A stretch of 64,000 nt of DNA from Trissonchulus latispiculum (taxonomy: Eukaryota; Nematoda; Enoplea; Enoplida; Ironidae). The position numbers and the translations under genes are program-made. Below the pieces are notes generated by a model. That model was not told where the DNA came from and did not search any database. It saw nothing but the letters and a program-made list of their open reading frames with translations. Positions 54,233 through 64,000 of the stretch are shown in pieces (position 1 is the first letter of the stretch; every line of letters begins with the position of its first letter). The stretch spans positions 1 to 64,000 of the forward strand of contig JASAND010020403.1 of NCBI GenBank assembly GCA_030248195.1, in the 5' to 3' direction.

Positions 54233-54854
54233 ACTCTTTACGCCTGTTTGACCCGGAATAAAGCTTATTCCAGGACATAAGAAAGTATCCAAAGCTTACA
54301 AATATAAACCATTGCTTAACTTGCTCCTGTATCAAGAGTACATAATAGATAAGAGTGCGACATCCGTCACCACAACATCTCGCCCCGATAATATGAATGA
54401 GAGATTGACAGAAAACGAAAGTTGGAAATACTCTCTCAACGACAGCTGGCCGGAAAATCTCAGCTGGTTCCCAACCAGAAAACATAAGACTTAGCTCAAT
54501 AAGCCGTGCTGAGCCTCATACATAGTAAATGAGCATTTCTTTTCTGGGAACTGATGAGGTTTCTACATTTTCAAAGGTTGGAAAACCTTTAGAATGGTGA
54601 CATAAACGACACATTGCAGTGACGTTGTACAACTAACAAGCTGTGGCTGTTAACGAAGCTAACTTCACAGCATTTTAGGTTAGGTATATATATCGTGCCA
54701 GGGTATCAATTTGCTAAATTCTAAAATGCCAGCTTGCTAAGTACGTTTAAGACAATGGGAGAAAGGAAGAAAATAAATAGGAAAATGAATGAAATAGGAC
54801 CAAAATAAATTTGGCTACGATTAAAACATAATTTGAAAGTAGATAAATGCCAGA

Positions 54855-54930
54855 GGTTAAAAATGTGCCTACTATTCGTTCGTACTAAAGTTCGTAGGTT
54901 CGATTTCCGAATCCCGACCAGCACATTTAT
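54855..54930 (+). repeat. tRNA-like B-box segment
   Basis: TAGGTTCGATTTCCGAATCC resembles a T-arm; no A box is clear. Confidence 0.3.
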
Positions 54931-55124
54931 GTTTAACCTTTACATCACCCCTGATAAAGAGCTGCGCTTCATAAAATCTAAAACATGGTTTCTGAAAGGG
55001 ACTAAGGCTGTGACCGTTTGCTTCTGAGGTTTGAGAGCTTGTCCTGATTTTTTCATGCAACGACCCAGCTCCAATGGCATTTTGGACTCGAGTTTCGTTC
55101 TCAGCTTATTCCACTGAAAACCTG

Positions 55125-55210
55125 TGACCTGTGGCTCAGTTGATTAGATAGAACGCCTGCGCGTTAGGTCTAAAACAGTGGATTCTCGTTCCGCCAGGGG
55201 TCCGATTTTT
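55125..55210 (+). repeat. tRNA-like SINE head
   Basis: GTGGCTCAGTTGATTAGATA and CCTGCGCGTTAGGTC fit a D-arm and anticodon region; the B box is decayed. Confidence 0.45.
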
Positions 55211-55973
55211 TTGCTTCTGGCGATTGGTTGTGTGCAACTTTCCTTTATTCGTTAACTCGTCCTATGGGAATAAACGACAATTTACGTGCGACAACACCCA
55301 ATTTCGATGTAGTTAAAAGAAATCATTGTCTTTTACTGGAATAAGGTATCCCAGTAAATTGTGGTACTTGTTGTTTTGGTGAGCGATTCTAATTTATTCC
55401 CACAATGAAGTTATGATAAATTAATTAATACTAAGGTATAGTGGTTAATTATTAACCCTTACATCAAAACTCTTTGTCCAAAACACCACTCTTAGACGGT
55501 TCCAAGCCCGTGGCTTTCCAGGTTCAAAATAATTTACGGGAAACCTGATATCTATTTCTGAGCCAGAGCTTTGTGGGTGACAATTACACCTTTTTTCTGT
55601 CAACCTTTTTGTTCGGTTGTTAGGTAGGTAACACTAAGCAAAAGGAATCCGGAGAGTTGACGTGGGCCGAGCCGGCTTGCCAAGAAAACTAACACCACAG
55701 AAGATTTCATGTTTGTTCAGCAAATATACAAATAGAAGGTTTTGATCAAATTGGATGTTGCAAGTTCACGGACCTCGTAAACTGGCAACAATTTATTAGG
55801 ATAGAGGTTATCCTAGGTTTGTGTAGGCTAAATTAGGAAAACTATTAATGGCCAAACTTGATGAAGACATTTACAAGAATGGCAAAGCAATGTCTGCAAT
55901 TCCAAAACAGTGCAAACTGTGCTGGTTGTCGCTTGTTCGAAATCTACAATTTTGTTAAGAATTTAATTCACAA
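55211..55973. other. Non-coding, nothing recognised
   Basis: No supported ORF or repeat ends before the microsatellite. Confidence 0.4.
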
Positions 55974-55977
55974 TTTA

Positions 55978-56049
<72 letters not shown>

Positions 56050-56082
56050 TTGATTATTATTATTATTATTATTATTATTATT
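55974..56082. repeat. (ATT)n microsatellite
   Basis: About 35 ATT units with one TTTTGATT interruption, directly before the first hairpin of the mobile-element array. ATT runs recur inside and between elements of that array. Confidence 0.95.
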
Positions 56083-56921
56083 GTGTTGCCCACCTTTCCA
56101 AAGGAAAAAAGGGCAACCATTACTATTGTCTGTTTATTATTCTTATTATTGTGTTGCCCACCTTTCCAAAGGAAAAAAGGGCAACCATTACTATTGTCTG
56201 TTTATTATTCTTATTGTGTTGCCCACTTTTCCAAAGGAAATGGCAACACCTTGTTATTGGTCTGTGCTTATTATTATTATCCGTCTGCCCCCCCCCTAGA
56301 TCTCGAGATTGAGAAGAGGTACAGGGGTGGTTAATACCTTATTTTGAAGCCCTTGACTAGGACATCTCCCGGAAGCAAGATGGTTCCGAAATTCCGGGTT
56401 TTGAAAATTCGGATTTTTTCGGGTGGTAAGGGGGGACCAAGGCGAAATTTCAAAAATCCAAAATTTGGTCAAAAATTTTTTGTGATCGATTTGGCTCAAA
56501 AGTCGGTCATAGGGTAATTCGACCACGCTGATTTCGAAACTTGAATCGAAATTTCCGGAAAATTTACGGATTTCGAGATATTGGACCCGGAAAATTCCGG
56601 ATTTTGAAAAATTTCTCCAAAAGTGGTCGATATGGTACTTAAATGAAAGAGCTCGTCGAGCAGGGCAATTTCTATCATTACAATATTTTCCGGAAATATT
56701 TCCAGCGAAGGTTATGGCCGCAGATTGGAAAATCCGGAATTTCCGGAAAAAACCGGATTTTCAAAAATTCGTTGAAACATGGCCAATATGGTACTTAATT
56801 GAAAGCTCTTTGAGTCCTGGGACAGATTTCCTGAACAGACACACCTTAAAAGGTGTCTAGCAAAATTTATACCCCAAAGGAATTGTGTCGTGGGCAACAC
56901 ATTCTTGCAGTAGCGCTAGTT
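56083..56921 (+). mobile_element. Rolling-circle-like element A1 with three stacked 5' ends
   Basis: 5' hairpin GTGTTGCCCACCTTTCC...GGGCAAC at 56083, again at 56151 and 56216. Then (ATT)n, CCGTCTG, a C run and CTAGATCTCGAGATTG. The 3' end is GTGGGCAACAC followed by ATTCTTGCAGTAGCGCTAGTT. The first two 5' ends are truncated 68-bp pieces. Confidence 0.7.
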
Positions 56922-56925
56922 ATTA

Positions 56926-58160
56926 GGTTCCCGCCCTTTTCCAAAGGGTTTGGAACCCTATGTTCTGGACATGTTTATTTTTCTTATTATTCTTATTCTT
57001 ATTATTGTCCACAATTTCGTGTCCCACCTGTCTATCTCGAGATTGGGTGGGCCGATCGGGCTGAAATCTTCAGTGGAGTTGCGCATGGACCTGAACTGCT
57101 CCCGGAAGCGCGGGGAGCCCCGGGGGAGCAGAGGTGCTCCCGGAGCACCCCCGTGAGTAAAAATGAGTAAAATAAAAAAGTTGTCCAAATGAGCTAATTT
57201 TGGTATCATTCGAAAGCTCTCGTCGAGCCATGAAAACGTTGTAATTGGGTCAAGGCCTGAAAATGTAGCTATTTTGAGTTATGAGGCGAAAAAGGGTCAA
57301 AAATGGCCAAAAACGGCCAAAACGGCCGTTTGAAGGGGTTTTCCGCCTTTATCTCGAGCTAGAGTCAAGTAGTTGGCCTGAAATTTTGCATGTAGGGTGG
57401 CACACGATGCGGGAAGACCCTCCGGGCACCTGGGTACCATAGTGTCACACAATTCGCAATTAATCGATACGGTGATGCTGCAAATGGTCAAAATTGAAAG
57501 TGACGGAAACCCCCCAATATGGGTATCATTCGAAAGCTCTCGTTGCGTAGGTAAAATGTTGTAATAGGGGTAAAGCGCCAAAATGTAGGAAAAATGAGTT
57601 ACGGAGCCTCAAAGGGGTCAAAAATGGCCAAAACCGGTCAAAATGGGTCAAAATTAAAAGTTGTCGGAAACCCCCCAATATGGGTATCATTCGAAAGCTC
57701 TCGTTGCGTGGATAAAAAGTTGTAATAGGGCCAAAGCGCCAAAATGTAGGAAAAATGAGTTACGGAGCCACAAAGGAGTCAAAATGACCAAAACCAGGTC
57801 AAAGTGGGTCAAAAATAAAAGTTGTCGGAAACCCCCCAATATCGGTATCATTCGAAAGCTCTCGTTGCGTAGATAAATAGTTGTAATAGGGCCAACGCAC
57901 AAAAATGGAGGACAAATGAGTTACAGGGCCCCAAAGGGGTTAAAAATAACAAAAACCGGTCAAAATGGGTCAAAATTAAAAATTGTCGGATCCGGTCGGT
58001 ACCGATGTCATTCGAAAGCTCTCGTTGAGTAGAGAAAAAGTTGTAAGAGGACCAAAGCGTGAAAGTGTGAGAAAAAGGAGCTACGAGCCTTCGAATGGAT
58101 AAGCTCTTTGTATAAACGGAAAATGTCGGGCGGGAACCACTTGATGCCTTTTGACTTATT
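56926..58160 (+). mobile_element. Rolling-circle-like element B1
   Basis: Starts GGTTCCCGCCCTTTTCC and ends GGGCGGGAACC then ACTTGATGCCTTTTGACTTATT. The interior has a tandem of about 161-bp units, each with CATTCGAAAGCTCTCGTTG (57526, 57687, 57848, 58009). Confidence 0.75.
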
Positions 58161-59550
58161 GGGTTCCCGCCCTTTTCCAAAGGGTTTGGAACCCTATGTT
58201 CTGGACATGTTTATTATTCTTATTATTCTTATTATTCTTATTATTGTCCACAATTTCGTGTACCCCCTGTCTATCTCGAGATTGGGAAGGGGTAGAGAGG
58301 TGGTTGATACCTCATTTTGAAGGTCTTGACTTGAACTGCTCCCGGAAGCGCCGGGAGCCCCGGGGGAGCAGAGGTGCTCCCGGAGCACCCCCGTGAGTAA
58401 AAATGAGTAAAATAAAAAAGTTGTCCAAATGAGCTAATTTTGGTATCATTCGAAAGCTCTCGGCGAGTAATGAAAAAGTTGTAATAGGGTCAAGGCCTGA
58501 AAATGCACTCATTTTGAGTTATGAGGCCGAAAATGGTTAAAAATGGGCAAAAACGGCCAAAACGGCCGTTTGAAGGGGTTTTCCGCCTTTATCTCGAGCT
58601 AGAGTCAACTAGTTGGCCTGAAATCCTGCATGTAGGGTGGCACCCGATGCGGGAAGACCCTCCGGGCACCTGGGTACCATAGTGTCACACAATTCGCAAT
58701 TACTCGATACGGTGATGCTGCAAATGGTCAAAATTGAAAGTGACGAAAACCCCCCAATATGGATATCATTCGAAAGCTCTCGTTGCGTGGATAAAAAGTT
58801 GTAATAGGGCCAAGGCTTCAAAGTGTAGGAAAAATGAGTTACGGGGCCTCAAAGGGGTCAAAAATGGCCAGAAACAGGTCAAAATGTGTCAAAATTGAAA
58901 ATTGTCGGATTCAATCGATACCGATGTCATTCGAAAGCTCTCGTTGAGTAGATAAAAAGTTGTAATAGGACCGAAGCTCCAAAATGTAGGACAAATGAGT
59001 TACGGGGCCCCAAATGTGTCAAAAATGGTTAAAACCGGTCAAAATGGTTCAAAATTGAAAATTGTCGGATCCGATTAATACTGGTGTCATTCGAAAGCTC
59101 TCGTTGCGTAGATAAAAAGTTGTAATAGGGCCAAAGCAGCAGAATGTCGGAAAAATGAGTTACGGGGCCTCAAAAGGGTCAAAAATGGCCAAAACCGGTC
59201 AAAATGGGTCAAAATTGAAAGTTGTCCAATTGGGTCGATATGGGTATCATTCGAAAGCTCTCGTTGCGTAGATAAAAAGTTGTAATAGGGCCAAAGCTTC
59301 AAAATGTCGGAAAAATGAGTTACAGAGCCATAAATGGGCCAAAAATAGCCAAAATCGGTCAAAATGGGACAAAATAGAAAATTGTCGGATCCGGTCGATA
59401 CCGGTGTCATTCGAAAGGTCTCGCTGAGTAGATAAAAAGTTGTTATAGACGCAAAATGCTCAATCGCAATACTTTTCCTAAAAATGAAACCATTTTGTAT
59501 ATAAACGGAAAAATGTCGGGCGGGAACCACTTGATGCCTTTTGACTTATT
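58161..59550 (+). mobile_element. Rolling-circle-like element B2
   Basis: Begins at the base after B1 with GGGTTCCCGCCC and ends with the same 3' tail. More 161-bp units than B1 (CATTCGAAAG at 58768, 58929, 59091, 59249, 59409). Confidence 0.75.
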
Positions 59551-60779
59551 GGGTTCCCGCCCTTTTCCAAAGGGTTTGGAACCCTATGTTCTGGACATGT
59601 TTATTTTTCTTATTCTTCTTCTTATTATTATTGTTCACATTTTCGTGTCCCCCCTGTCTATCTCGAGATTGGGAAGGGGTAGAGAGGTGGTTGATACCTC
59701 ATTTTGAAGGTCTTGACTTGAACTGCTCCCGGAAGCGCGGGGAGCCCCGGGGGAGCAGAGGTGCTCCCGGAGCACCCCCGTGAGTAAAAATGAGTAAAAT
59801 AAAAAAGTTGTCCAAATGAGCTAATTTTGGTATCGTTCGAAAGCTCTCGTCGAGCCATGAAAAAGTTGTAATTGGGTCAAGGCCTGAAAATGTACCCATT
59901 TTGAGTTATGAGGCGAAAAAGGGTCAAAAATGGCCAAAAACGGCCAAAACGGCCGTTTGAAGGAGTTTTCCGCCTTTATCTCGAGCTAGAGTCAACTAGC
60001 TGGCCTGAAATTTTGCATGCAGGGTGGCACCCGATGCGGGAAGACCCTCCGGGCACCTGGGTTCCATAGTGTCAGGCAATTAGCAATTACTCGATACGAT
60101 GATGCTGCAAATGGTCAAAATTGAAAGTGACGGAAACCCCCCAATATGGGTATCGTTCGAAAGCTCTCGTTGCGTAGGTAAAATGTTGTAATAGGGCTAA
60201 GGCGTCAAAATGTAGGAAAAATGAGTTACGGAGCCTCAAAGGGGTCACAAATGGCCACAACCGGTCAAAATGAGTCAAAATTAAAAGTTGTCGGATCCGG
60301 CTGATACCGGTATCAATCGAAAGCTTTCGCTGCGTAGATAAAAAGTTGTAATAGGGATAAAGCGCTAAAATGTAGGAAAAATGAGTTATGGGGCCCGCAA
60401 ATGTGTCAAAAAATGGTCACTCAAAACCAGTCAAAATGGGTCAAAACTGAAAATTGTCGGATCCGATCGATACTGATGTCATTCGAAAGCTCTCGTTGCG
60501 TAGATAAAAAGTTGTAATAGGCTCATCGTGTCAAAGTGTGAGAAAAGGAGCTACGAGCCTTCGAATAGGGCAAAAATCGCCCAATTGGTCAAATTGGTGA
60601 AAATTGAACTTTGTCCAATCCAGCTTGTAGTGGTATCAATCGAAAGCTCTGGATGAGCTGGGAAACAGTTATAATAGTCTTAAAGATAAGAAACTACATA
60701 CTTCTCCAGAAAATAGATAAGCTCTTTGTATAAACGGAAAAATGTCGGGCGGGAACCACTTGATGCCTTTTGACTTATT
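59551..60779 (+). mobile_element. Rolling-circle-like element B3
   Basis: Begins at the base after B2; same ends; 161-bp units at about 60151, 60311, 60479 and 60633. Followed by ATTATTATT and element A2. Confidence 0.75.
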
Positions 60780-60788
60780 ATTATTATT

Positions 60789-61657
60789 GTGTTGCCACTT
60801 TTCCAAAGGAAATGGCAACACCTTGTTATTGGTCTGTGCTTATTATTATTATTATTATCCGTCTGTCCCCCCCTAGATCTCGAGATTGTGAAGGGGTACA
60901 GGGGTGGTTGATACCTTATTTTGAAGCCCTTGGCTAGGACATCTCCCGGAAGCGAGATGGCTCCGGTACCTTCCGGATTCCGGGAATGGCGAATCCCGGA
61001 ATTTTTCGGTTGGTAAGGGGGGACCAAGGCGAAATTTCAAAATCCAAAATTTGGTCAAAAACTTTTTGTCTCCGATTTCGCTCAAAAGTTGGTCATGGGG
61101 TAACTCGACCTCGCTGATTTCGAAACTACAATCGAAATTTCCGGAAAATTTCCGGATTTCGAGATATTCGACACGGAAAATTCCGGATTTTGAAAAATTT
61201 CTCCAAAAGTGGTCGATATGGTACTCAAATGAAAGATCTCGTCGAGCTGAGCAACTTTCCTTCTTGCGGCATTTTCCAAAAATGCGTCTAGCGAAAGTTA
61301 TAGCCGAAAAACTGAAAATCCGGGAATTCACGAAAATCCGGATTTTGGGTCGAAAAATTTTTTGTCTCCGATTTCTCTCAAAAGTTGGTCATAGGGTAAT
61401 TCGACCACGCTAATTTCGAAACTAAAACCGAAATTTACCGAAAATTTACGGATTTCGAGATATTCGTTCCGGAAAATTCCGGATTTTGAAAAATTTCTCT
61501 GAAAGTGGTCGATATGGTACGCAATTGAAAGAGCTCGTCGAGCTGAACAACTTTCCTTCTTGCGTCATTTTCCGAAAATGCCTCTAGCGATAGTTATGGC
61601 TGAAAAATAAACAGAAAAACCTGTTGTGGGCAACACATTCTTGCAGTAGCGCTAGTT
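60789..61657 (+). mobile_element. Rolling-circle-like element A2
   Basis: Hairpin GTGTTGCCACTTTTCCAAAGGAAATGGCAACAC (one base missing in the stem on both sides), C run and CTAGATCTCGAGATTG, then ends GTGGGCAACAC plus ATTCTTGCAGTAGCGCTAGTT. Confidence 0.72.
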
Positions 61658-63553
61658 GTGTTGCCCACTTTTCCAAAGGAATGGGCAACACTTTGTTATT
61701 GGTCTGTGCTTATTATTATTGGGTTGTCGCATTTTTTTTAAAAAAAGACAACCCTTTGTTATGGGAAAGTTTCTTTATTTATTATATCGGTAAACAATCT
61801 TGTCCCCCCCCTTTTTCTCGAGATTGGCTGGACCGATCGGGCTGAAATTATCAGTACCAGTTGGGGGTGGGGTAAAGTGGTACCGGAAGTGCGGGTAGCC
61901 CGATACCTCCCGGATTCCGGGAATGGCGGCTATCGGAATTTTTAAAAATGGTAAGGGGGGACCAAGGGAAACGAAAAAAATTTTTGTCTCCGATTTCGCT
62001 CAAAAGTTGGTCATAGGGTAATTCGACCATGCTGATTTCGAAACTGAAATCGAAATTTCCGGAAAATTTACGGATTTCGAGATATTCGTTACGGAAAATT
62101 CCGAATTTGGAAAAAATTTTTCAAACGTAGTCGATATGGTACTCAAATGAAAGAGCTCGTCGAGCTGAGCAACTTTCCTTCTTGCGACATTTTCCGGAAA
62201 TGTGTCTAGCGAAAGTTATAGCCGAAAAACTGAAAATCCGGGAATTCACGAAAACCCGGATTTTGGACTAAAAATTTTTTGTCTCCGATTTTGCTTAAAA
62301 GTTGGTCATAGGGTAACTCGACCACGCTGATTTCAAAACTGGAATCTAATTTTCCGGAAAATTTACGGATTTCGAGATATTCGGCCCGGAAAATTCCGGA
62401 TTTTGAAAAATTTCCCCAAAAGTGGTCAATATGGGGCTCAAATGAAAGAGCTCGTCGAGCTGAGCAACTTTGCTTCTTGCGACATTTTTAGAAAATGCGC
62501 TTAGCGAAAGTTAAGTCACGAAAAACCGAAAATCCGGGAATTCCCGGAAAATCGGAATTTTTAAAAATTGTCTCAAAAGTAGTCGATATGGTACTCATTT
62601 GAAAGCCCTCAACGAGTAGGAAGAAGGTTGCAATAGAACCAAGTTCTGAAAATGTACCAAAACTGAGTTTTGGCCCTTTAGATAAGAGGAAAATGGCTGC
62701 GACAACCCGTTGATGCCGGTAGGATTTATTATGATTATTATTATTATTATTATCCGTCTGTCCCCCCCCTAGATCTCGATATTGGGAAGGGGTACAGGGG
62801 TGGTTGATACCTCATTTTGAAGCCCTTAACTAGGACATCTCCGGGAAGCAAGATGGCTCCGATATCTTCCGGATTCCGGGAATGGTGAATCCCGGAATTT
62901 TTCGGTTGGTAAGGGGGGACCAAGGCGAAATTTCAAAATCCAAAATTTGGTCAAAAATTTTTTGTCTCCGATTTCGCTCAAAAGTTGGTCATAGGGTAAC
63001 TCGACCACGCTGATTTCGAAACTGAAATCGAAATTGCCGGAAAATTTACGGATTTCGAGATATTAGACCCGGAAAATTCCGGATTTTGAAAAATTTCTTC
63101 AAAAGTGGTTGGTATGGTACTCAAATGAAAGAGCTCGTCGAGCTGAACAACTTTCCTTCTTGCGACATTTTCCGGAAATGCGTCTAGCGAAAGTTATGGC
63201 CGAAAAACTGAAAATCCGGGAATTCACGGAAACCCGGATTTTGGACCAAAAAATTTTTTGTCTCCGATTTCGCTCAAAAGTTGGTCATAGGGTAACTCGA
63301 CCGCGCTGATTTCGAAACTGAAATCGAAATTTCCGGAAAATTTCCGGATTTCGAGATATTCGATCCGGAAAATTCCGGATTTTGAAAAATTTTTCCGAAA
63401 GTGGTCGATATGGAACTCAAATGAAAGCGCTCGTCGTGCTGAGTAATTTTCATCATTACCGTATTTTCCGGAAATGCTTCTGGTGAAAGTTATGGCAGAA
63501 AAATAAACAGAAAAACCATTTGTGGGCAACACATTCTTGCAGTAGCGCTAGTT
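61658..63553 (+). mobile_element. Rolling-circle-like element A3, interrupted by C
   Basis: Its 5' hairpin begins at the base after A2. The element stops in TTATTATTATT at 61720, resumes with ATT repeats and CCGTCTG at 62731, and has the A-type 3' end at 63553. The missing middle is element C. Confidence 0.7.
61721..62730 (+). mobile_element. Rolling-circle-like element C, nested in A3
   Basis: Starts GGGTTGTCGCATTTTTTTTT with the hairpin closed by GACAACCC. Ends TGCGACAACCC followed by GTTGATGCCGGTAGGATTTATT. Inserted in the ATT run of A3. Confidence 0.72.
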
Positions 63554-64000
63554 ATTATTATTATTATTAGCAGGTTGGTGTCCCCCCCCTAGATCTCGAG
63601 ATTGGGAAGGGGTACAGGGTTGGTTCATACCTCATTTTGAAAAGCGTGAAAAGAAGGTGTGCATGTGTGAATTTCATCGCTCTACCCCCACCCAGTCGAC
63701 CAGGGCAGGGAATTTAATTTTTAAAAATCGTAAGGGGGGACCAAGGCGATTCTCAAAAATGGTCAAAAACTTTTTGTCTCCGATTTGGCTGAAAAGTTGG
63801 TCCTAGGGTAATTCGGGGGCGCAGATTCCAAATCTGCAATCGAAATTTTTCTAGGTTTTGAGAATCTAGAGATATGGCCAATAGTTACACTGTTGGAGAC
63901 CACAAAAGTGAGCAAACAGCTAGAAACACCTAATATCTGTGTTTTTGAACTCGTTAGTCAAGTTTAGCCGGTGGATTTGCTAGAACATGGTTTAGAAGGG
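63554..64000 (+). repeat. Further unit of the same array, open at the right edge
   Basis: ATT repeats, a C run, CTAGATCTCGAGATTGGGAA and TTTTTGTCTCCGATTTGGCT as in the other units; the ends are not visible. Confidence 0.5.

Noticed and set aside
55858..56334. 158-codon ORF with a long Ile run
   Set aside because: The Ile run is the ATT microsatellite; the rest is repeated 5' ends of element A.
57520..60640. CRISPR-like array
   Set aside because: The repeats are about 161 bp, diverged and without unique spacers; this is a minisatellite in mobile elements of an animal genome.

Overview
The window looks like accessory-rich DNA from an animal, most likely a marine invertebrate from an early-branching lineage (sponge, cnidarian or placozoan; I cannot decide between them). 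The reasons are spliced genes with GT-AG introns, a DEG/ENaC-type channel gene, a receptor guanylate cyclase, a Maverick/adintovirus-type element, tRNA-derived SINEs and very many foldback, hAT-like and Helitron-like elements. Host genes are sparse and lie mostly on the minus strand.

Layout. 1-3440: end of a Maverick (Polinton)/adintovirus-like element, with a protein-primed type B DNA polymerase (open at the left edge) and a convergent small ORF. 3655-8850: tandem array of a 1.96-kb unit, 2.66 copies, each carrying a nested 610-bp inverted-repeat element. 9191-15128: a seven-exon minus-strand gene for a receptor guanylate cyclase whose ectodomain is a bacterial PstS-like phosphate-binding fold, followed by one membrane helix, a pseudokinase and an apparently complete cyclase domain. 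17-21 kb: duplicated DNA with a candidate secreted-protein first exon and its broken copy, a TA-flanked foldback element with its empty site preserved nearby, and a hAT-like MITE with an exact 8-bp target duplication. 22-27 kb: repeats and a decayed LTR-retrotransposon pol fragment split by a 664-bp foldback element. 28863-30751: two exons of a DEG/ENaC channel. 31-34.8 kb: older LTR-type debris. 35093-44821: an LTR retroelement with two LTRs and a 4-bp target duplication. It encodes Gag and an aspartic protease, but no reverse transcriptase or integrase is visible. In their place is a DEDD-exonuclease-like segment followed by a NADAR (YbiA/DUF1768-like) domain. 45.4-51 kb: hAT-like elements built of GGGTCA-type hexamers, one nested in another, a G-run foldback element, and a candidate 7TM receptor exon. 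51-56 kb: noncoding DNA with several tRNA-like SINE heads. 56083-63553: a head-to-tail array of rolling-circle-like elements whose 5' and 3' ends are complementary and co-vary between three subfamilies.

The three most interesting items are the PstS-guanylate cyclase (a possible phosphate or anion receptor making cGMP), the LTR element that carries NADAR and exonuclease-like domains where pol enzymes should be, and the mobile-element array with swapped, covarying terminal stems. All gene models come from reading the sequence; no homology search or structure prediction was run.
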